A stretch of DNA of 64,000 bases from Sacculina carcini (GCA_916048095.2 OU696583.1:8894322-8958321); one strand, 5' to 3'. Shown: positions 36,062 through 46,977, numbered from the stretch's first letter. The notes: generated by a model from the letters alone, not told the origin. A program made the numbers and translations.

Positions 36062-38587
36062 TCACTGGACGTACTGCAGAAAGTCGTTGATTTCGACGAG
36101 TTTCTGGTGTTCGGACACGTTGTTGTATTGGTCGACTACTCGGTGCACTTGTATGCCTATCTCGTCGCCGCTGAGTGCCATCAGTGTGACTTGCTGTGGT
36201 GCTGGTGTTTCTGCTGCTCGTCGCCCCGTCCTATGGCACGTGACATCCAAGGCAGATACGGTGCCTGTGTCCAGCTGCACAGAGGCTGCCGGTTTCATGT
36301 CGCCCTGTCTTGACAAGTCCCATACTTGAATCAACGCGTCCCCGGACAAGCAGAACAGGACACTGGGACGGGCGCGTGACCAGCGCACCACACGCACCGG
36401 CCGTCGCTGTTTCATCAGCCAATCATCTGTCGGAGGCCACTGTTGTAGCGGCCGACCACTCGAGCAAGACTCAGCAGCGTGTAGACACATTGTTCCCACG
36501 TCACTGCCTGACACTGTGAGTCCTCGAGCGAAGGGACTTGCGTCCACACACAGCGCAGCTGCAGAGTGCTGACTGGCTCGAGGTAGGCAGGTGGAGTGTG
36601 GCGCGTGGCCCTTGTGACGATTGCACGACACCACTGCACCAACGTCGAGCGCCACGAATACGCCGAGGTCCGCGTCGGCCGGATCGAAGCAGAAATCGTT
36701 GGCTCGCAGCAGAGTTCTGGCAGCAGCGTCGTGCGGCTGGCGTCGGTCGATGAAGTCTTGAACGTGCATTGCTCTCACACATACGAGTCGTGTACGAGAC
36801 CACGCGGCGCGACCCAGGTCTGCGTCAAGTGTAGTCAACTGCTCCGTGTGTCGCACGCTGGTGAATCTCCAGAACAGCAGCAGACCAGTGCGGTCAAGTG
36901 AGCACATTTGCGGCGGTCGCTGATCGTCCAGTGAGGATGGTGAGGGAGCGGCCCGTAGTGCCACCACTTCTGCCTGGTGCCGGTCGTCCAGCGTGCGGTG
37001 CGCCGTGGTGTAGCAGGGCAGACGTAGTTGCTGCTGCTGCTGATGTCCGGAGAGGAGAGGGGACGGTTCAGCGAGGTCGCACACAACAACACTGCCGTCC
37101 TGACAACCAGCCGCCACCACCCAGCTTCCACACTGCGGGACACAACAGCATGTGGGTGCTGATTGCAACTGCACCACGTGGCGTGGCGTGGTTGTGTGCT
37201 GCAGTGACCACACGCTCAGGTAACCGGCGGTCATTTTGGCTTGCTGTTGTGCTGGTGACTCGCGCGGCACGTGAACACTCACCAAAGTGTCCGAGTCAAA
37301 CATGCTGAATGATAAGCTCGTGACGGAGCAGTGCTGCAGCTCTGGCACGCGACTGGTGTTCAGTTGAACCGCTGACGCCGAAAAACTCAGCGATAGCGAG
37401 GCGGAAAACTCGGACTGACTGGTCTCCTGTTCAGCGGATTCATCGAGAAGTTTGAGAATGCAGTTTGCCGCAGTTGCTATTACTCTGTTGAAACGTCGAG
37501 TGTTTGTTATCAGCTGAGCGGCTTGTTTTTGCGAGTCTTCAGACGGACTGCCGCCGTACCCTCGGAAATCAGATTGTGTCGGAGCTTCGACGATGTTGCC
37601 TTCACTGTCTTTCAATATTCTGATGTTGAACGAGACTGGTGCTTGTGTCCACTTTGTATTGCATGTGACTGCGTCAGTTTGCGTCTCTTCTTGCAGACTT
37701 GTGTCTTGTGTTTGCGTCGTTTTCACCGAGCAGTTTCTCATGCCGACTCTACTGAACGCAGACGGCTCTATGTCGAGCACATTGAATGTCTGCTCTTGAA
37801 GATCGATCAATGAAAGTAGTAGTGATCCTCGCGTTTGAGTTTTTCTCAGAGATTCTTTTCTTCTGTGATTTTTGAGCGCTGCTTCGAAGTTTATGGGCTT
37901 GAAAACTGATGTTTGGGCATGATTCTGCTCTGTTTCTCTACGGACTTGTTTTCTGTCTGTGCTGCTCTTGGATTCATCCGGCTTGGGTGTATTTTTGTCC
38001 GGTGGTATTGCGCATGTCCTGGTGAAATTCAAGTGTTTGCTAGTTTCTCCGCTGTTTGCTGCTGTGGGATCTGTATTTGAATAATCTTCACTGAGTTCGG
38101 TGTCGGCTTCACTTGAAGTGTCTGCGCTTGAGTCACTTTCTTCCTCGAAATCGTCTTTGTATTCACTGTCTTCACTGTTTTCGTAGTTGTCGGTCGCGTT
38201 TGAGATGTGTCCTGATGTAGTTCCGCTGTCTTGTTTTCCTTCATCAGTGATTTCACTTGATATCACTGGCCTGTTTTGAGTCTTTGTTTCGTTCACATTA
38301 TCAACACTGTGTTTGCCAGCGTAACTTTTGATATCATCTCGCTGTTGTCTTCGTTTCAAGTTCGTGTTTGTTCTCACGTGGCCAGTATTTTCACCTTTCT
38401 TTCTCGTCTCATCTGTACGCTGGCTCTCTTTGGTCGTATGTTTGTCTCTGCTATTTCTCGTTTGCTTTTCTGTTTTTTCCACTGCATCTCTTGTTGTTGC
38501 GGCTTTCTCGCGCAAGTGTGTTGTGACCCCGGTTGAGGCAGCTTTTTTGACTGTTCTGCTCCGAGGAGCATCCTTGTGTGATTTCAT
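36062..38587 (-). CDS. DYNC2I1: WDR60/DYNC2I1, dynein-2 intermediate chain, intronless and nested
   Basis: An 841-codon frame from the ATG at 38587 (A at -3); an in-frame upstream ATG at 38647 has poor context and encodes non-conserved residues. The N-terminal third is charged and disordered (Lys/Arg-rich, then acidic YKDDFEEESDSS). Middle residues LLLSLIDLQEQTFNVLDIEP and ETQTD...KWTQAP match conserved WDR60 positions (LLRLIDLD.T..LLDLPP; IQTEE...VWTQHP). The C-terminal half has WD40 repeats (LSVWSL, CSLDRTGLLLFWRF, VRVVRWSRARPSVLF, ALIQVWDL). WDR60 is an intermediate chain of cytoplasmic dynein-2, the retrograde intraflagellar-transport motor in cilia. Slightly shorter than human (about 1066). 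No introns, and the whole gene lies antisense in a ZMYM intron. Confidence 0.92.
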   Translation of the reverse strand: MKSHKDAPRSRTVKKAASTGVTTHLREKAATTRDAVEKTEKQTRNSRDKHTTKESQRTDETRKKGENTGHVRTNTNLKRRQQRDDIKSYAGKHSVDNVNETKTQNRPVISSEITDEGKQDSGTTSGHISNATDNYENSEDSEYKDDFEEESDSSADTSSEADTELSEDYSNTDPTAANSGETSKHLNFTRTCAIPPDKNTPKPDESKSSTDRKQVRRETEQNHAQTSVFKPINFEAALKNHRRKESLRKTQTRGSLLLSLIDLQEQTFNVLDIEPSAFSRVGMRNCSVKTTQTQDTSLQEETQTDAVTCNTKWTQAPVSFNIRILKDSEGNIVEAPTQSDFRGYGGSPSEDSQKQAAQLITNTRRFNRVIATAANCILKLLDESAEQETSQSEFSASLSLSFSASAVQLNTSRVPELQHCSVTSLSFSMFDSDTLVSVHVPRESPAQQQAKMTAGYLSVWSLQHTTTPRHVVQLQSAPTCCCVPQCGSWVVAAGCQDGSVVVCDLAEPSPLLSGHQQQQQLRLPCYTTAHRTLDDRHQAEVVALRAAPSPSSLDDQRPPQMCSLDRTGLLLFWRFTSVRHTEQLTTLDADLGRAAWSRTRLVCVRAMHVQDFIDRRQPHDAAARTLLRANDFCFDPADADLGVFVALDVGAVVSCNRHKGHAPHSTCLPRASQHSAAALCVDASPFARGLTVSGSDVGTMCLHAAESCSSGRPLQQWPPTDDWLMKQRRPVRVVRWSRARPSVLFCLSGDALIQVWDLSRQGDMKPAASVQLDTGTVSALDVTCHRTGRRAAETPAPQQVTLMALSGDEIGIQVHRVVDQYNNVSEHQKLVEINDFLQYVQ

Positions 38588-38647
38588 CGTGCTGCGATGG
38601 TTTTCCACTTTTATATTCACTTTTATTTGACACACACAATAGAACAT

Positions 38648-40105
38648 GCATAGTGATGGTGCGTGGGAAAGGAACTGTTTCCACAGGCGGCACGATACAC
38701 CATGATCGATATGTCGACCGCGTCGATATGCGTGGGTGCGTCATATTGGTCGCCATTGTGTCTATTTGTGCCGGTCGATGAAATGTATCACGAATGATAC
38801 CAAATGCTATGAATTTGTATTATTGGCATTCATAGATTTGTTGAGAGGACGATTCAGAGGAGACGCACGTGTATTAGTGTATTAAATTTATGTCTATAAA
38901 TTAATAAATTTTAATATTAAATCAACTTAATATTAATATAAATAAAATCAATATTAATTTAATTATATATTAAACACATATAAAGGGCATTAATATGAAT
39001 CAATTGATTTAAAGCTTATATAAAATTTATTGATAATTTTTTTATTAAATTAACGTTAATTTCATCTGACTGTTTCGTAGAATACGTATTCTGCATATGA
39101 TAACGTAAATATTCAATTTTTTATATCCATGATTTTGTATCATTTGAGTGGAGGTCGTTTTGATTAGGTTCTCTAAAAATTCCGCTATAATTTTGTATTA
39201 CAAAGATTGAAATCAACAAAAAAAATGTTAAATGACAAGAGCGTCAATGCTGTAAATTACATCTCAAATAGAATAATATGGATTAGAAAAGAAATATATT
39301 CTTATTATAATTATTATATTAGTATTAGTAAGATATTAGGAAATTGTTAGAAAACAAAAATATTATTGAAGGTGAAGCGAAAATCGTTTTTTTCAATAAA
39401 GCGTTTTGTTGTAAAAATGCAACTTTGATAATTTTTGTTGATTTTGTTTGCCAGTTCTGTCTCAGTGTTGATATTTAATTTGAATGTTTTTCATATAATT
39501 GTGCATATCATGATGTTTCATTTTAACGTGTCATCGTTCTGCGTGTGTAGCTCATTTACTGGTCTAGCCTTGTTATGTCAATATGCCAGAACCCGTGATT
39601 GATGAATGCAGGGATGAGCGGGTGATATGTGGTTATTGGTCGTTGCTTTTGAGGCGATTTCACAATGTGTCACCTGGCCGAGCAGAATTTCATTGGGCGA
39701 ATTCTATAATCCCACAGCCCCTGTCCACCCAGCAGTAAATGATGGTACCAGATATCAGTCATGTGCTGTGTCATGCATTATGGGGAGGTGGCCCTCTCTA
39801 ATACGTCTTCCGTCCTTGTGGCGTCATAGCGTGGAGAAGGTTGGTTCTGCGGTGACAGCGAGCTGCACGGGGCACACCTGTGTGTGCTCATAAGCTTCGG
39901 CTTCTTGCCGTGTAGCAGCTGTCACTAATCTTCGCCTGTTGTTCGAGCTGTGTGTTATTAGCTGGCAGTCATTGACTTTCATTGTGTGCTCTCAACAATC
40001 AGCATCTTAATATCGCGAGTTTATGTGTCCATTTATATCTCATGCTATCTTATGTTAGCAATTTATATCTGTTGATTGAATTAGTCCAACGTTTTGCGCT
40101 GACAG
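38648..40105. other. ZMYM intron 10, right part, and WDR60 5' flank
   Basis: Contains the WDR60 promoter region, very A/T-rich sequence at 38870-39350 and a SINE body. No RFX X-box is obvious in the first 200 bp upstream of WDR60. Confidence 0.45.
39677..39926 (+). mobile_element. SINE body copy without tRNA head
   Basis: About 90 percent identical by eye to the body of the SINE at 28619 (from GAGCAGAATTTC to GTGTAGCAGCTG). It lacks the tRNA-like head with A/B boxes and the heptamer tail, so it is a 5'-truncated copy. Confidence 0.88.
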
Positions 40106-40388
40106 GCATCACAACGTGATAAACCCTCGAACGACAGTGACATCAACCACGCAGCTTCCAGTCGTCTTCTAGCCATCAATAATCAGCCACATTCTCAAGC
40201 CTCATCAGGCGCTGAATCGGCCAGCGGCGGTGCTCAGGCAGATAAGTCACGAACCGACCACAAGGAGAAGACCGACAGTCACACCACGACGCACGTGACT
40301 CACAGAGCCACCACTGTCGCTGACTCACGAGCCACTGAGCACGAGCAAGACGCGGCACAATCCGTCACCGTCAGCCATCACGAGCCAG
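40106..40388 (+). CDS. ZMYM exon 11
   Basis: Encodes polar, Ser/His/Thr-rich sequence (ASQRDKPSNDSDINHAASSR...). Acceptor CGCTGACAG, phase 0, matching exon 10. The best donor is the non-canonical GC type, GAGCCAG/GCAAGT, giving phase 1 as exon 12 requires. The open frame otherwise continues only 17 codons. No domain; inclusion rests on phase, openness and position. Confidence 0.65.
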
Positions 40389-40891
40389 GCAAGTTGAGCT
40401 ATCGAGGCAGACTGAATTATTGTCGTCAATTATTGCGATATCCACGATAAATATTGCAACGATAATATTGGTCAACAATTGTTCTTTAATTTTCAACTGC
40501 ATAAGATTGTTTGACATATTCTTGCGTATTTTGATATGGTGAATTCAAATTGGAAAGCGGTTAAGCTCTGCATGCTCCAGAAATAATGGTATTTTGAGTT
40601 TTTATTTCAGTGAAAAACCTCATATATTTTCCATTTTCGTCACATTGACACTTTATCTACTATGTCTATGTTGGAAGTTAATTGTATTTGAATAATGAGT
40701 TTCTGGTTTGTTTGTGTGTGCGTTTATGCATGAGTTATTTCATAGAGAGATTGTGTATTTTTACTTCTGCAATGACCAATGATTTGAGATTATATTCACT
40801 CATTTGATTATTGTATTAATATATTGATGTGTAACGTGCACTTTCACCACGTGAGACTGTGTGGTGGCTGATGCTGGTGCTGGTGACGCAG
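40389..40891. other. ZMYM intron 11 (putative GC-AG intron)
   Basis: A/T-rich intron of 503 bp with donor CAG/GCAAGT and acceptor GACGCAG. Confidence 0.55.
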
Positions 40892-41601
40892 GAGAGTCTC
40901 AATGTGACGAGGGGACGGTCGATGTGGCCAGGTGTTCTCCCGGTCCTGTCGCCGGCGACCAGCAGAACCTGTGTGTGTCTCCTGCTGCTGCTGCTGGGGA
41001 CGAGCAGACAGCCACCACGACAGCGGCAGCGGCTGGGGACGGACGTGTTCCCATCGCCTCCGCCGCCGAGGACGATGACGACATTTCATCCATCGACTTC
41101 GAGTCCTACTTGCTGTCCGACGATGATCCGATGTATTCACCTCCGAGCCACGCCGGTGCATCGGACGATAGGAGCAGCGGATCAAGCACGCCTGTTCTGC
41201 AAGACACCACGCCCAATCTACCTGAGACCACGCCCATTTCGCCCGAGACCACGCCCAATCTATCTGAGACCACGCCCAATCTACCTGAGACCACGCCCAA
41301 TCTGTCTGAGACCACGCCCAATCTATCTGAGACCACGCCCTTTTTGTCCGAGACCACGCCCAATCTACCCGAGACCACGCCCAATCTATCTGAGACCACG
41401 CCCCAGTCGTCGGTAGTGCGTCAGTTCACGTGCGCTGTGTGTCAGTGTGAGGTGCGGTGTGGTCGTGACTGGCGTTGTGCATACTCTGTCTGTGTGGACT
41501 GGCTGCATAGTGAAGTGATGGCGCAACTATCTACTACTACTACTACTGCTGCTAGCGAGGGTCACAGTGATGAGGCGGCGACTCAGCACCTGCCTCTCGA
41601 T
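40892..41601 (+). CDS. ZMYM exon 12: acidic region, ETTPNLS repeat, start of C-terminal domain
   Basis: Acidic DDDDISSIDFESYLLSDDD, then a 7-residue repeat ETTPNLS/P (about ten 21-bp copies), then FTCAVCQCEVRCGRDWRCAY and SVCVDWLHSEVMAQL, which resembles the W..W start of the DUF3504 domain. Acceptor GACGCAG phase 1. The donor GAT/GTCAGT (phase 0) is my choice because exon 13 then joins in frame; other donors nearby are possible. Confidence 0.72.
41206..41405 (+). repeat. 21-bp coding minisatellite
   Basis: About ten units GAGACCACGCCCAATCTATC plus T, with third-position and Pro/Ser variants, coding ETTPNLS. Confidence 0.92.
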
Positions 41602-41694
41602 GTCAGTGCCGCAGTTTCTCATCATACAATAAGCTCATCATATTACTCATCATATTCCTGCTTTATGCAGTCACTCAATTTGTCTAGCAAATCT

Positions 41695-41794
41695 TCTCTT
41701 TCTTCTCTTCTCTTCTCTTCTCTTCTCTTCTCTTCTCTTTCTTCTCTTCTCTTCTCTTCTCTTCTCTTCTCTTCTCTTCTCTTCTCTTCTCTTC
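41695..41794. repeat. (TCTCT)n pyrimidine repeat
   Basis: TTCTC pentamers over about 100 bp, in ZMYM intron 12 just after the exon. Confidence 0.92.
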
Positions 41795-41899
41795 GTGTCC
41801 GAAACTCGTCAAATCAGTTCTATTTGATATTATTCAGTTTTTCTAATAATAATTTGTGTGTATTATAACACAGCAGTTATGATCACGTCTGTGTGTATT

Positions 41900-42010
41900 T
41901 TTTATTATTGTGTCTGTTTGTTTGTGTGTGTGTTAATGTGTTTGTTTGTTTGTGTGTTATTGTGTGTGTGTGTGTTATTGTGTGTGTGTGTGTGTGTGTG
42001 TCTTTGTATT

Positions 42011-42048
<38 letters not shown>

Positions 42049-42712
42049 TATTATTGTGTGTGTGTATTATTGTGTGTGTTTGTGTGTGTGTTAGACGGGG
42101 TTGTGTTATTGTGTCTGTGTGTGTGTTAATGTGTCTGTTTGTTTGTGTGTGTGATTGTGTGTAATTGTGTTTGTGTGTGTGTGTGTGTGTGTTATTGTAT
42201 TTGTGTGTGTGTGTCTTTGTATTAGTGTGTGATTGTGTGTTATTGTGTATGTGTGTGTGTTTGTGTGTTAGACGGGTTTGTGTTATTGTGTGTATGTTTG
42301 TCTTTGTATTATTGAGTTTGTGTGTGCGTGTGTCTTTGTATTACTGTGTGTGTGTGTGTCTTTGTATTACTGTGTGTGTGTTTGTGTTATTGTGTGTGTG
42401 TATGTGTGTTAATGTGTCTGTTTGTTTGTGTGTTATTGTGTGTGTGTGTGTTTGTATTACTGTGTGTGTGTGTTTGTGTTATTGTGTGTGTGTGTATGTG
42501 TGTTAATGTGTCTGTTTGTTTGTGTGTTATTGTGTGTGTGTGTGTGTGTATTATTGTGTGTGTGTGTGTTTGTATTATTGTGTTATTGTGTGTGTGTGTT
42601 TGTATTATTGTGTTATTGTGTGTGTGTGTTTGTATTATTGTGTGTGTGTGTGTTTGTATTATTGTGTTATTGTGTGTGTGTGTTTGTATTATTGTGTTAT
42701 TGTGTGTGTTAG
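41900..42712. repeat. TG/TTATTG compound repeat with duplicated acceptor sequences
   Basis: Over 800 bp of TGTGTG with GTATTATTG, GTTAATGTGTCTGTTTGTTT and similar modules. It contains TGTTAGACGGG(G/T)TTGTGTT at about 42089 and 42265, the same sequence that opens exon 13 at 42713. Confidence 0.9.
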
Positions 42713-42923
42713 ACGGGTTTGTGTTGGCGCTTGTTGTGGAGACTGTGTATCGCCGAGCTGAAACTGATGCCACATATATCATCACTCAGTCAACTTGACT
42801 CAGACGAGACAACATCGGCACTTACTCCAGCACGTGCTAGAGTCGTGCTGTCGCGAGTCTGTCGTCATCTGTGTGTATCACGTGACCAGTGGCCTCGTGA
42901 ACTGCTGGTGTATCTCGTCATGG
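42713..42923 (+). CDS. ZMYM exon 13: C-terminal domain
   Basis: Encodes AELKLMPHISSLSQLDSDET, then VVLSRVCRHLCVSRDQWPRE and LLVYLVMG, which corresponds to the DUF3504 stretch ...D.LYYLCLGIQ.YL of ZMYM proteins. The acceptor TGTGTTAG is at the end of a TG array; donor ATGG/GTCGGT gives phase 1 and joins exon 14 to make LVMGLRQRL. The 5' border is less certain than the 3'. Confidence 0.75.
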
Positions 42924-43569
42924 GTCGGTCTAGTTCCTAATAATAATGTCACATACTGCACTCACATCACATGCTGTGTAATAATAATAATAATAATAAT
43001 TGCGTTTATTGCAATCGCCCGTAATGCGCTTTTCATTGCAATTTCATCCACACTTCACGCACACTCTCATTCACTCATCGATACATATATAATCTTTCAT
43101 ACAACGACATGCATATATACAGGTATACATAGAATTAAACATTGAACTAAACACACACACACACATGCGAACATACTTTCATTCAGATATATGTGATAAC
43201 ATGTGTGTGTGTGTGTGTGTGAATATCGTGTGTTTGTGGCTGTAGTGTTTATAATTGGACTGATGCATGGTGTGGTTGAGGAGCGTTATGTAGGTCAAGT
43301 TAAATCATACTGACAATTCGTGTAGTGTTTAATCGTTAAATAACTTTCATACATATATAAATACATACACATGATAACACGTATATACTCACATGCATAC
43401 ACACATACAAGCAGACATACATACTGATTACTGTAATAATGAACGGATATTTTTACCATCGGATAATCTGTGACGGATTGGTAATCGGCGTTGTCATCCG
43501 TGGGAGCTGCCAAATATATAATACAATTATTTATGACTTATAAGTTTGTTAATTGATCGTATACATTCC

Positions 43570-43930
43570 ACACATATACACAATAACAAGCACATACACA
43601 CTGACACATACACATACGCACACTGACACACACACTGACACACTCACACACATACACATACACACACTGACACACACATACACACTGACACACACACTGA
43701 CAAACACACTGACACACACACTGACACACACACACTGACACACACACACACACACACACTGACACATACACAAGACACACCGACACACACACACTGACAC
43801 ACACACTGACACACTGACACACACACTGACACACTGACACACACACTGACACACACACACTGACGCACACACACTGACACACATACACACACACTGACAC
43901 ACATACACACACACTGACACACACACCTGC
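43570..43930. repeat. CA / CTGACACACA repeat
   Basis: CACACACTGACACA units for about 360 bp in ZMYM intron 13. Confidence 0.9.
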
Positions 43931-43950
43931 AGTGTGCATCATGTTGCAAC

Positions 43951-44023
43951 ATCAATCATTGTTGCAACATCAGGCATTGTTGCAACATCAGGCATTGCTG
44001 CAACATCAATCATTGTTGCAGTG
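43951..44023. repeat. 18-bp minisatellite before exon 14
   Basis: About four copies of TTGCAACATCA(A/G)(T/G)CATTG just upstream of the exon 14 acceptor. Confidence 0.88.
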
Positions 44024-44040
44024 TTTCATTGCCGGTGCAG

Positions 44041-44196
44041 GTTTGCGGCAGCGTTTGCAGCGGCTCGGTGTTGAATGGACGGCTCTTTTGCGTGACCTGT
44101 CGGGTCACGTGACCGACGAGCCGGCCGGTGACCTGGTATCAGATGAGATCAGCGAGTGCTTGCAGCCTCTGCTACTGCCCCGTCTCACCGCCAGAT
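44041..44196 (+). CDS. ZMYM exon 14: C-terminal domain
   Basis: Encodes LRQRLQRLGVEWTALLRDLS and DLVSDEISECLQPLLLPRLT; position matches the IQ.YL...L..ILKDWQP part of DUF3504. Acceptor GCCGGTGCAG phase 1; donor CCAGAT/GTCAGT phase 1. Reading through would stop 3 codons later. Confidence 0.8.
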
Positions 44197-45100
44197 GTCA
44201 GTAGTGAACTCACCGACCTAACATGTCGTCTGTCTGCACACGCGCATACAAACACATCACACGTCACTTGTGTGTTTGAGTCAGTGTGTGTGTCAGTGTG
44301 TGTGTGTGTGTGTGTGTTATGTGTGTGTTAGATGCAGTAGTGTGTGTGTGTCAGTGCGTGTTATGTGTCGGTCAGTTTGTGTGTGTGTGGGTCGGTGTGT
44401 ATGTGTGTGTGTGTGTGTATGAGACAGTGTGTGTGTGTCAGTGTGTATGTTTGTGTCAGTGTATGTTTGTGTCAGTGTGTGTGTGTGTGTTTGAGTCGGT
44501 GTGTATGTGTGTCAGTGTGTGTGTGTCAGTGTATGTGTGTGTGTCAGTGTATGTGTGTGTGTCAGTGTGTATGTATGAGTCAGTATGTGTGTTTGTGTAT
44601 TATGTGTGTGTCTGTTTGTGTGTCAGGGTGTGTGTTTGAGTCATCCATTCATTCATTCATTCATTAGCATTTATTGCACTCCAATTATTTGGCTATTCTG
44701 TGCAAAACATAGCATAAATATACTGCATAATATGACAAAACACACTGTGTGTGTGTGTGTGTGTGTGTGTCAGGGTGTGTGTTTGAGTCAGTGTGTGTGT
44801 GTGTGTGTGTCGGTGTGTATGTATGTGTGTGTGTGTGAGAGTACAGACAGTGAGCTTGTTGGTCTTATGAGTTGCGGATGGCATTTTCTGTGTTGCCTCC
44901 TTGATTGTTATGTTGTGGTGTGTTGTTGTGCTATGATTTGTTGTGCCGTGTTGTTGTGCTGTTGTAATATCTGCTTCCAGTGGCTCATTCCTTCATTATT
45001 CCTCATCTAGACATTTTCTGTGCAATAATGATAGATTGGGGCATTGCTTGTATCTGTGTCTATTGTCTCGTGACGATGTGTGCGTGTTTGTGTGTTGCAG
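44197..45100. other. ZMYM intron 14
   Basis: Dominated by GTGTCAGTGTGTGTG repeats (44280-44640 and 44745-44840) separated by an (ATTC)n run and an A/T-rich piece at 44643-44740. Confidence 0.7.
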
Positions 45101-45231
45101 TAAACGGTGGTGACGGGCGTGCAATGCTGCACGAGCGTTATTTGTGGCAGTGCGGCGTGATTGGAGCCGGTGCGCCAGTTTCCCTGCTCACTACAATTGT
45201 CTACATATGCGTCAAACATCTGGGCCTCCAT
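45101..45231 (+). CDS. ZMYM exon 15: C-terminal domain core
   Basis: Encodes NGGDGRAMLHERYLWQCGVI, then LLTTIVYICVKHLGL. This matches the most conserved part of the ZMYM C-terminal domain (EE.LWE...LG..SP..LLNTL.YF..K.FG). Acceptor GTGTTGCAG phase 1; CTCCAT/GTATGT phase 0. Confidence 0.9.
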
Positions 45232-45573
45232 GTATGTTTATATCTGTGTTTAGTGAATCTGTGTTAAAAACGTTTAAGGCTGCTGTTTATTAGTATAATA
45301 CTTGTAGTAATTCCTAATACGAACTGCCCCAATTGATTATACACGCTCACTTTCGTAAAATATATTCTAGACTAATTTTACAGGCAAATAATTGTTCTGC
45401 TTAAATCAGAATTATCATTTAGCTTATTGCTTGATTATTTCGTATTGTCAGGCGAGGAGTAGTCCGTCTGTGTGTTTGTCACGTGATTTCACAAACATTT
45501 CAGTGGCAATTATTAGCGACAGTGTTGACTTATCCCGGCTCTCTCACAATGTGTGTGTCGTTCTTACCGACAG

Positions 45574-45652
45574 GATGTTGATCAGATGTTGCAACTGCGC
45601 TTCTGCAAGCTGCACGTGCACCATGATGGCATGACTTACGTGACTTGTTCCG
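45574..45652 (+). CDS. ZMYM exon 16
   Basis: Encodes DVDQMLQLRFCKLHVHHDGM, equivalent to the TVEQHLQLSFA.V segment. Acceptor TTACCGACAG phase 0; donor TTCCG/GTGACT phase 1 joins exon 17 to give CSDGRQTG. Confidence 0.85.
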
Positions 45653-45778
45653 GTGACTCACACTGACACACGTCTCAATTACTTCACTGTAACCTTTTCT
45701 TTTTAACCTTTGTATATATATATAGATATATACATGCCATCAACCACCATTGTCAATGTTTAATATTACAATGTGTTG

Positions 45779-45782
<4 letters not shown>

Positions 45783-45872
<90 letters not shown>
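45783..45872. repeat. (GT)n microsatellite
   Basis: About 45 GT units in ZMYM intron 16, ending 10 bp before exon 17. Confidence 0.92.
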
Positions 45873-45875
<3 letters not shown>

Positions 45876-45882
45876 CTGTCAG

Positions 45883-45973
45883 ATGGCAGACAGACAGGTG
45901 TGCACGTGCGTCGTAATGTCAGGCGGCCATATCATTGTCCCGTACAATTTTTCACATTCTATAAGTCCAAATG
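45883..45973 (+). CDS. ZMYM exon 17
   Basis: Encodes GRQTGVHVRRNVRRPYHCPV and QFFTFYKSK, matching NPLRCPVRLYEFYLSKC of ZMYM proteins. Acceptor GTCTGTCAG phase 1; consensus donor AAATG/GTGAGT phase 2. Confidence 0.9.
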
Positions 45974-45984
45974 GTGAGTCGACA

Positions 45985-46290
45985 CAAACACAGACACACT
46001 AACAAACACACACATACGCACACAAACACAAACAAACATACTCGTACATACAAACACACACACACACACATACAAAAAAACACACACACACACATACACA
46101 CAAACACACACATACACACAAACACACACATATACACACACACATAAACACACAGACATACACACAAACACATACATACACACAAATACACAAATACACA
46201 CACAAACACAAACACACACATAAACACACATAAACACACATACATACACACACATACATACACACAAAAACACACACATAGACGTACACT
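45985..46290. repeat. CA-rich degenerate repeat
   Basis: ACACACAAACACACACATAC-type variants for about 300 bp in ZMYM intron 17. Confidence 0.85.
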
Positions 46291-46679
46291 TGTATATTAT
46301 ACATACAGTAAGTGCTTATACACCTCAAAATATTGTTTGTGGTTATTTTTAGTTCAGTTTTTGAGTGTATCATTTTGTGTGTGTGTGTGTGTACTATTAT
46401 ATGTGTGTGTATTATGTGTGTATATATTTATATGTGTATATTATTGTGAGTTAGGTATGTAGTATGTATGAGGTATGTATAAGGTAGGTATGTGTTATTG
46501 TGTGTATATATGCATGTGTGAGTTATGTATTATCATCTTTAAGTGTGTTATTTTTTATATTATGTGTGTATCTATATATTGTATTTATTTATATTGTGTA
46601 TTTATATTTAACTATATATTGTGTGTGTGTGTGTGTGTGTGAAATGTGTGAATGTACGCGTATGTATGTGTGTGTGTGT

Positions 46680-46745
46680 GTGTACAGCGCCTTAGAGAGC
46701 GTCTATGTGTAGGGCGCTATATATATACCTGCATAATATTATGTG
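46680..46745 (+). mobile_element. Retroelement-tail hairpin inside TG repeat
   Basis: ACAGCGCCTTAGAG...GGGCGCTATATATAT forms a GCGC-stem hairpin followed by A/T sequence and TG repeat, a pattern found at the 3' ends of some SINEs/LINEs. Similar copies at 29346-29400 and 47846-47910. Confidence 0.45.
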
Positions 46746-46778
46746 TATGTATGTGTGTGTGTGTGTGTGTGTGTGTAG

Positions 46779-46977
46779 TTTGTCACGTACCGATGAGAGT
46801 GTAGTGTTACAGACAGTGATGAGTGGCTGTCGTGCCAGTAATGATGTCTGGTTCTCAGGAACTGCACTCCCCGCCTCCTCACTGCGTTATCTGCTAGCAC
46901 CGCTGATTATGTGCTGTAACAGTGCGGCCGCTACTACTAACACTGTCTCTCACAACAACATCAACAACAACACGTGA
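46779..46977 (+). CDS. ZMYM exon 18 (terminal, stop TGA)
   Basis: Encodes [39 protein letters not shown] and APLIMCC, the counterpart of ...DVFYLLPE...D.PVWYS..P.....L..ML..I of ZMYM C-termini, followed by a short Asn/Thr-rich tail. Acceptor TGTGTAG phase 2. Stop at 46975-46977 right before a TG array. Confidence 0.88.

Noticed and set aside
42322..42798. Alternative frame of exon 13 (DGFVLALVVETVYRRAE...)
   Set aside because: It looks mildly like part of DUF3504 but stops within the exon; the other frame continues and joins exon 14 to make the conserved YLVMG-LRQRL segment.
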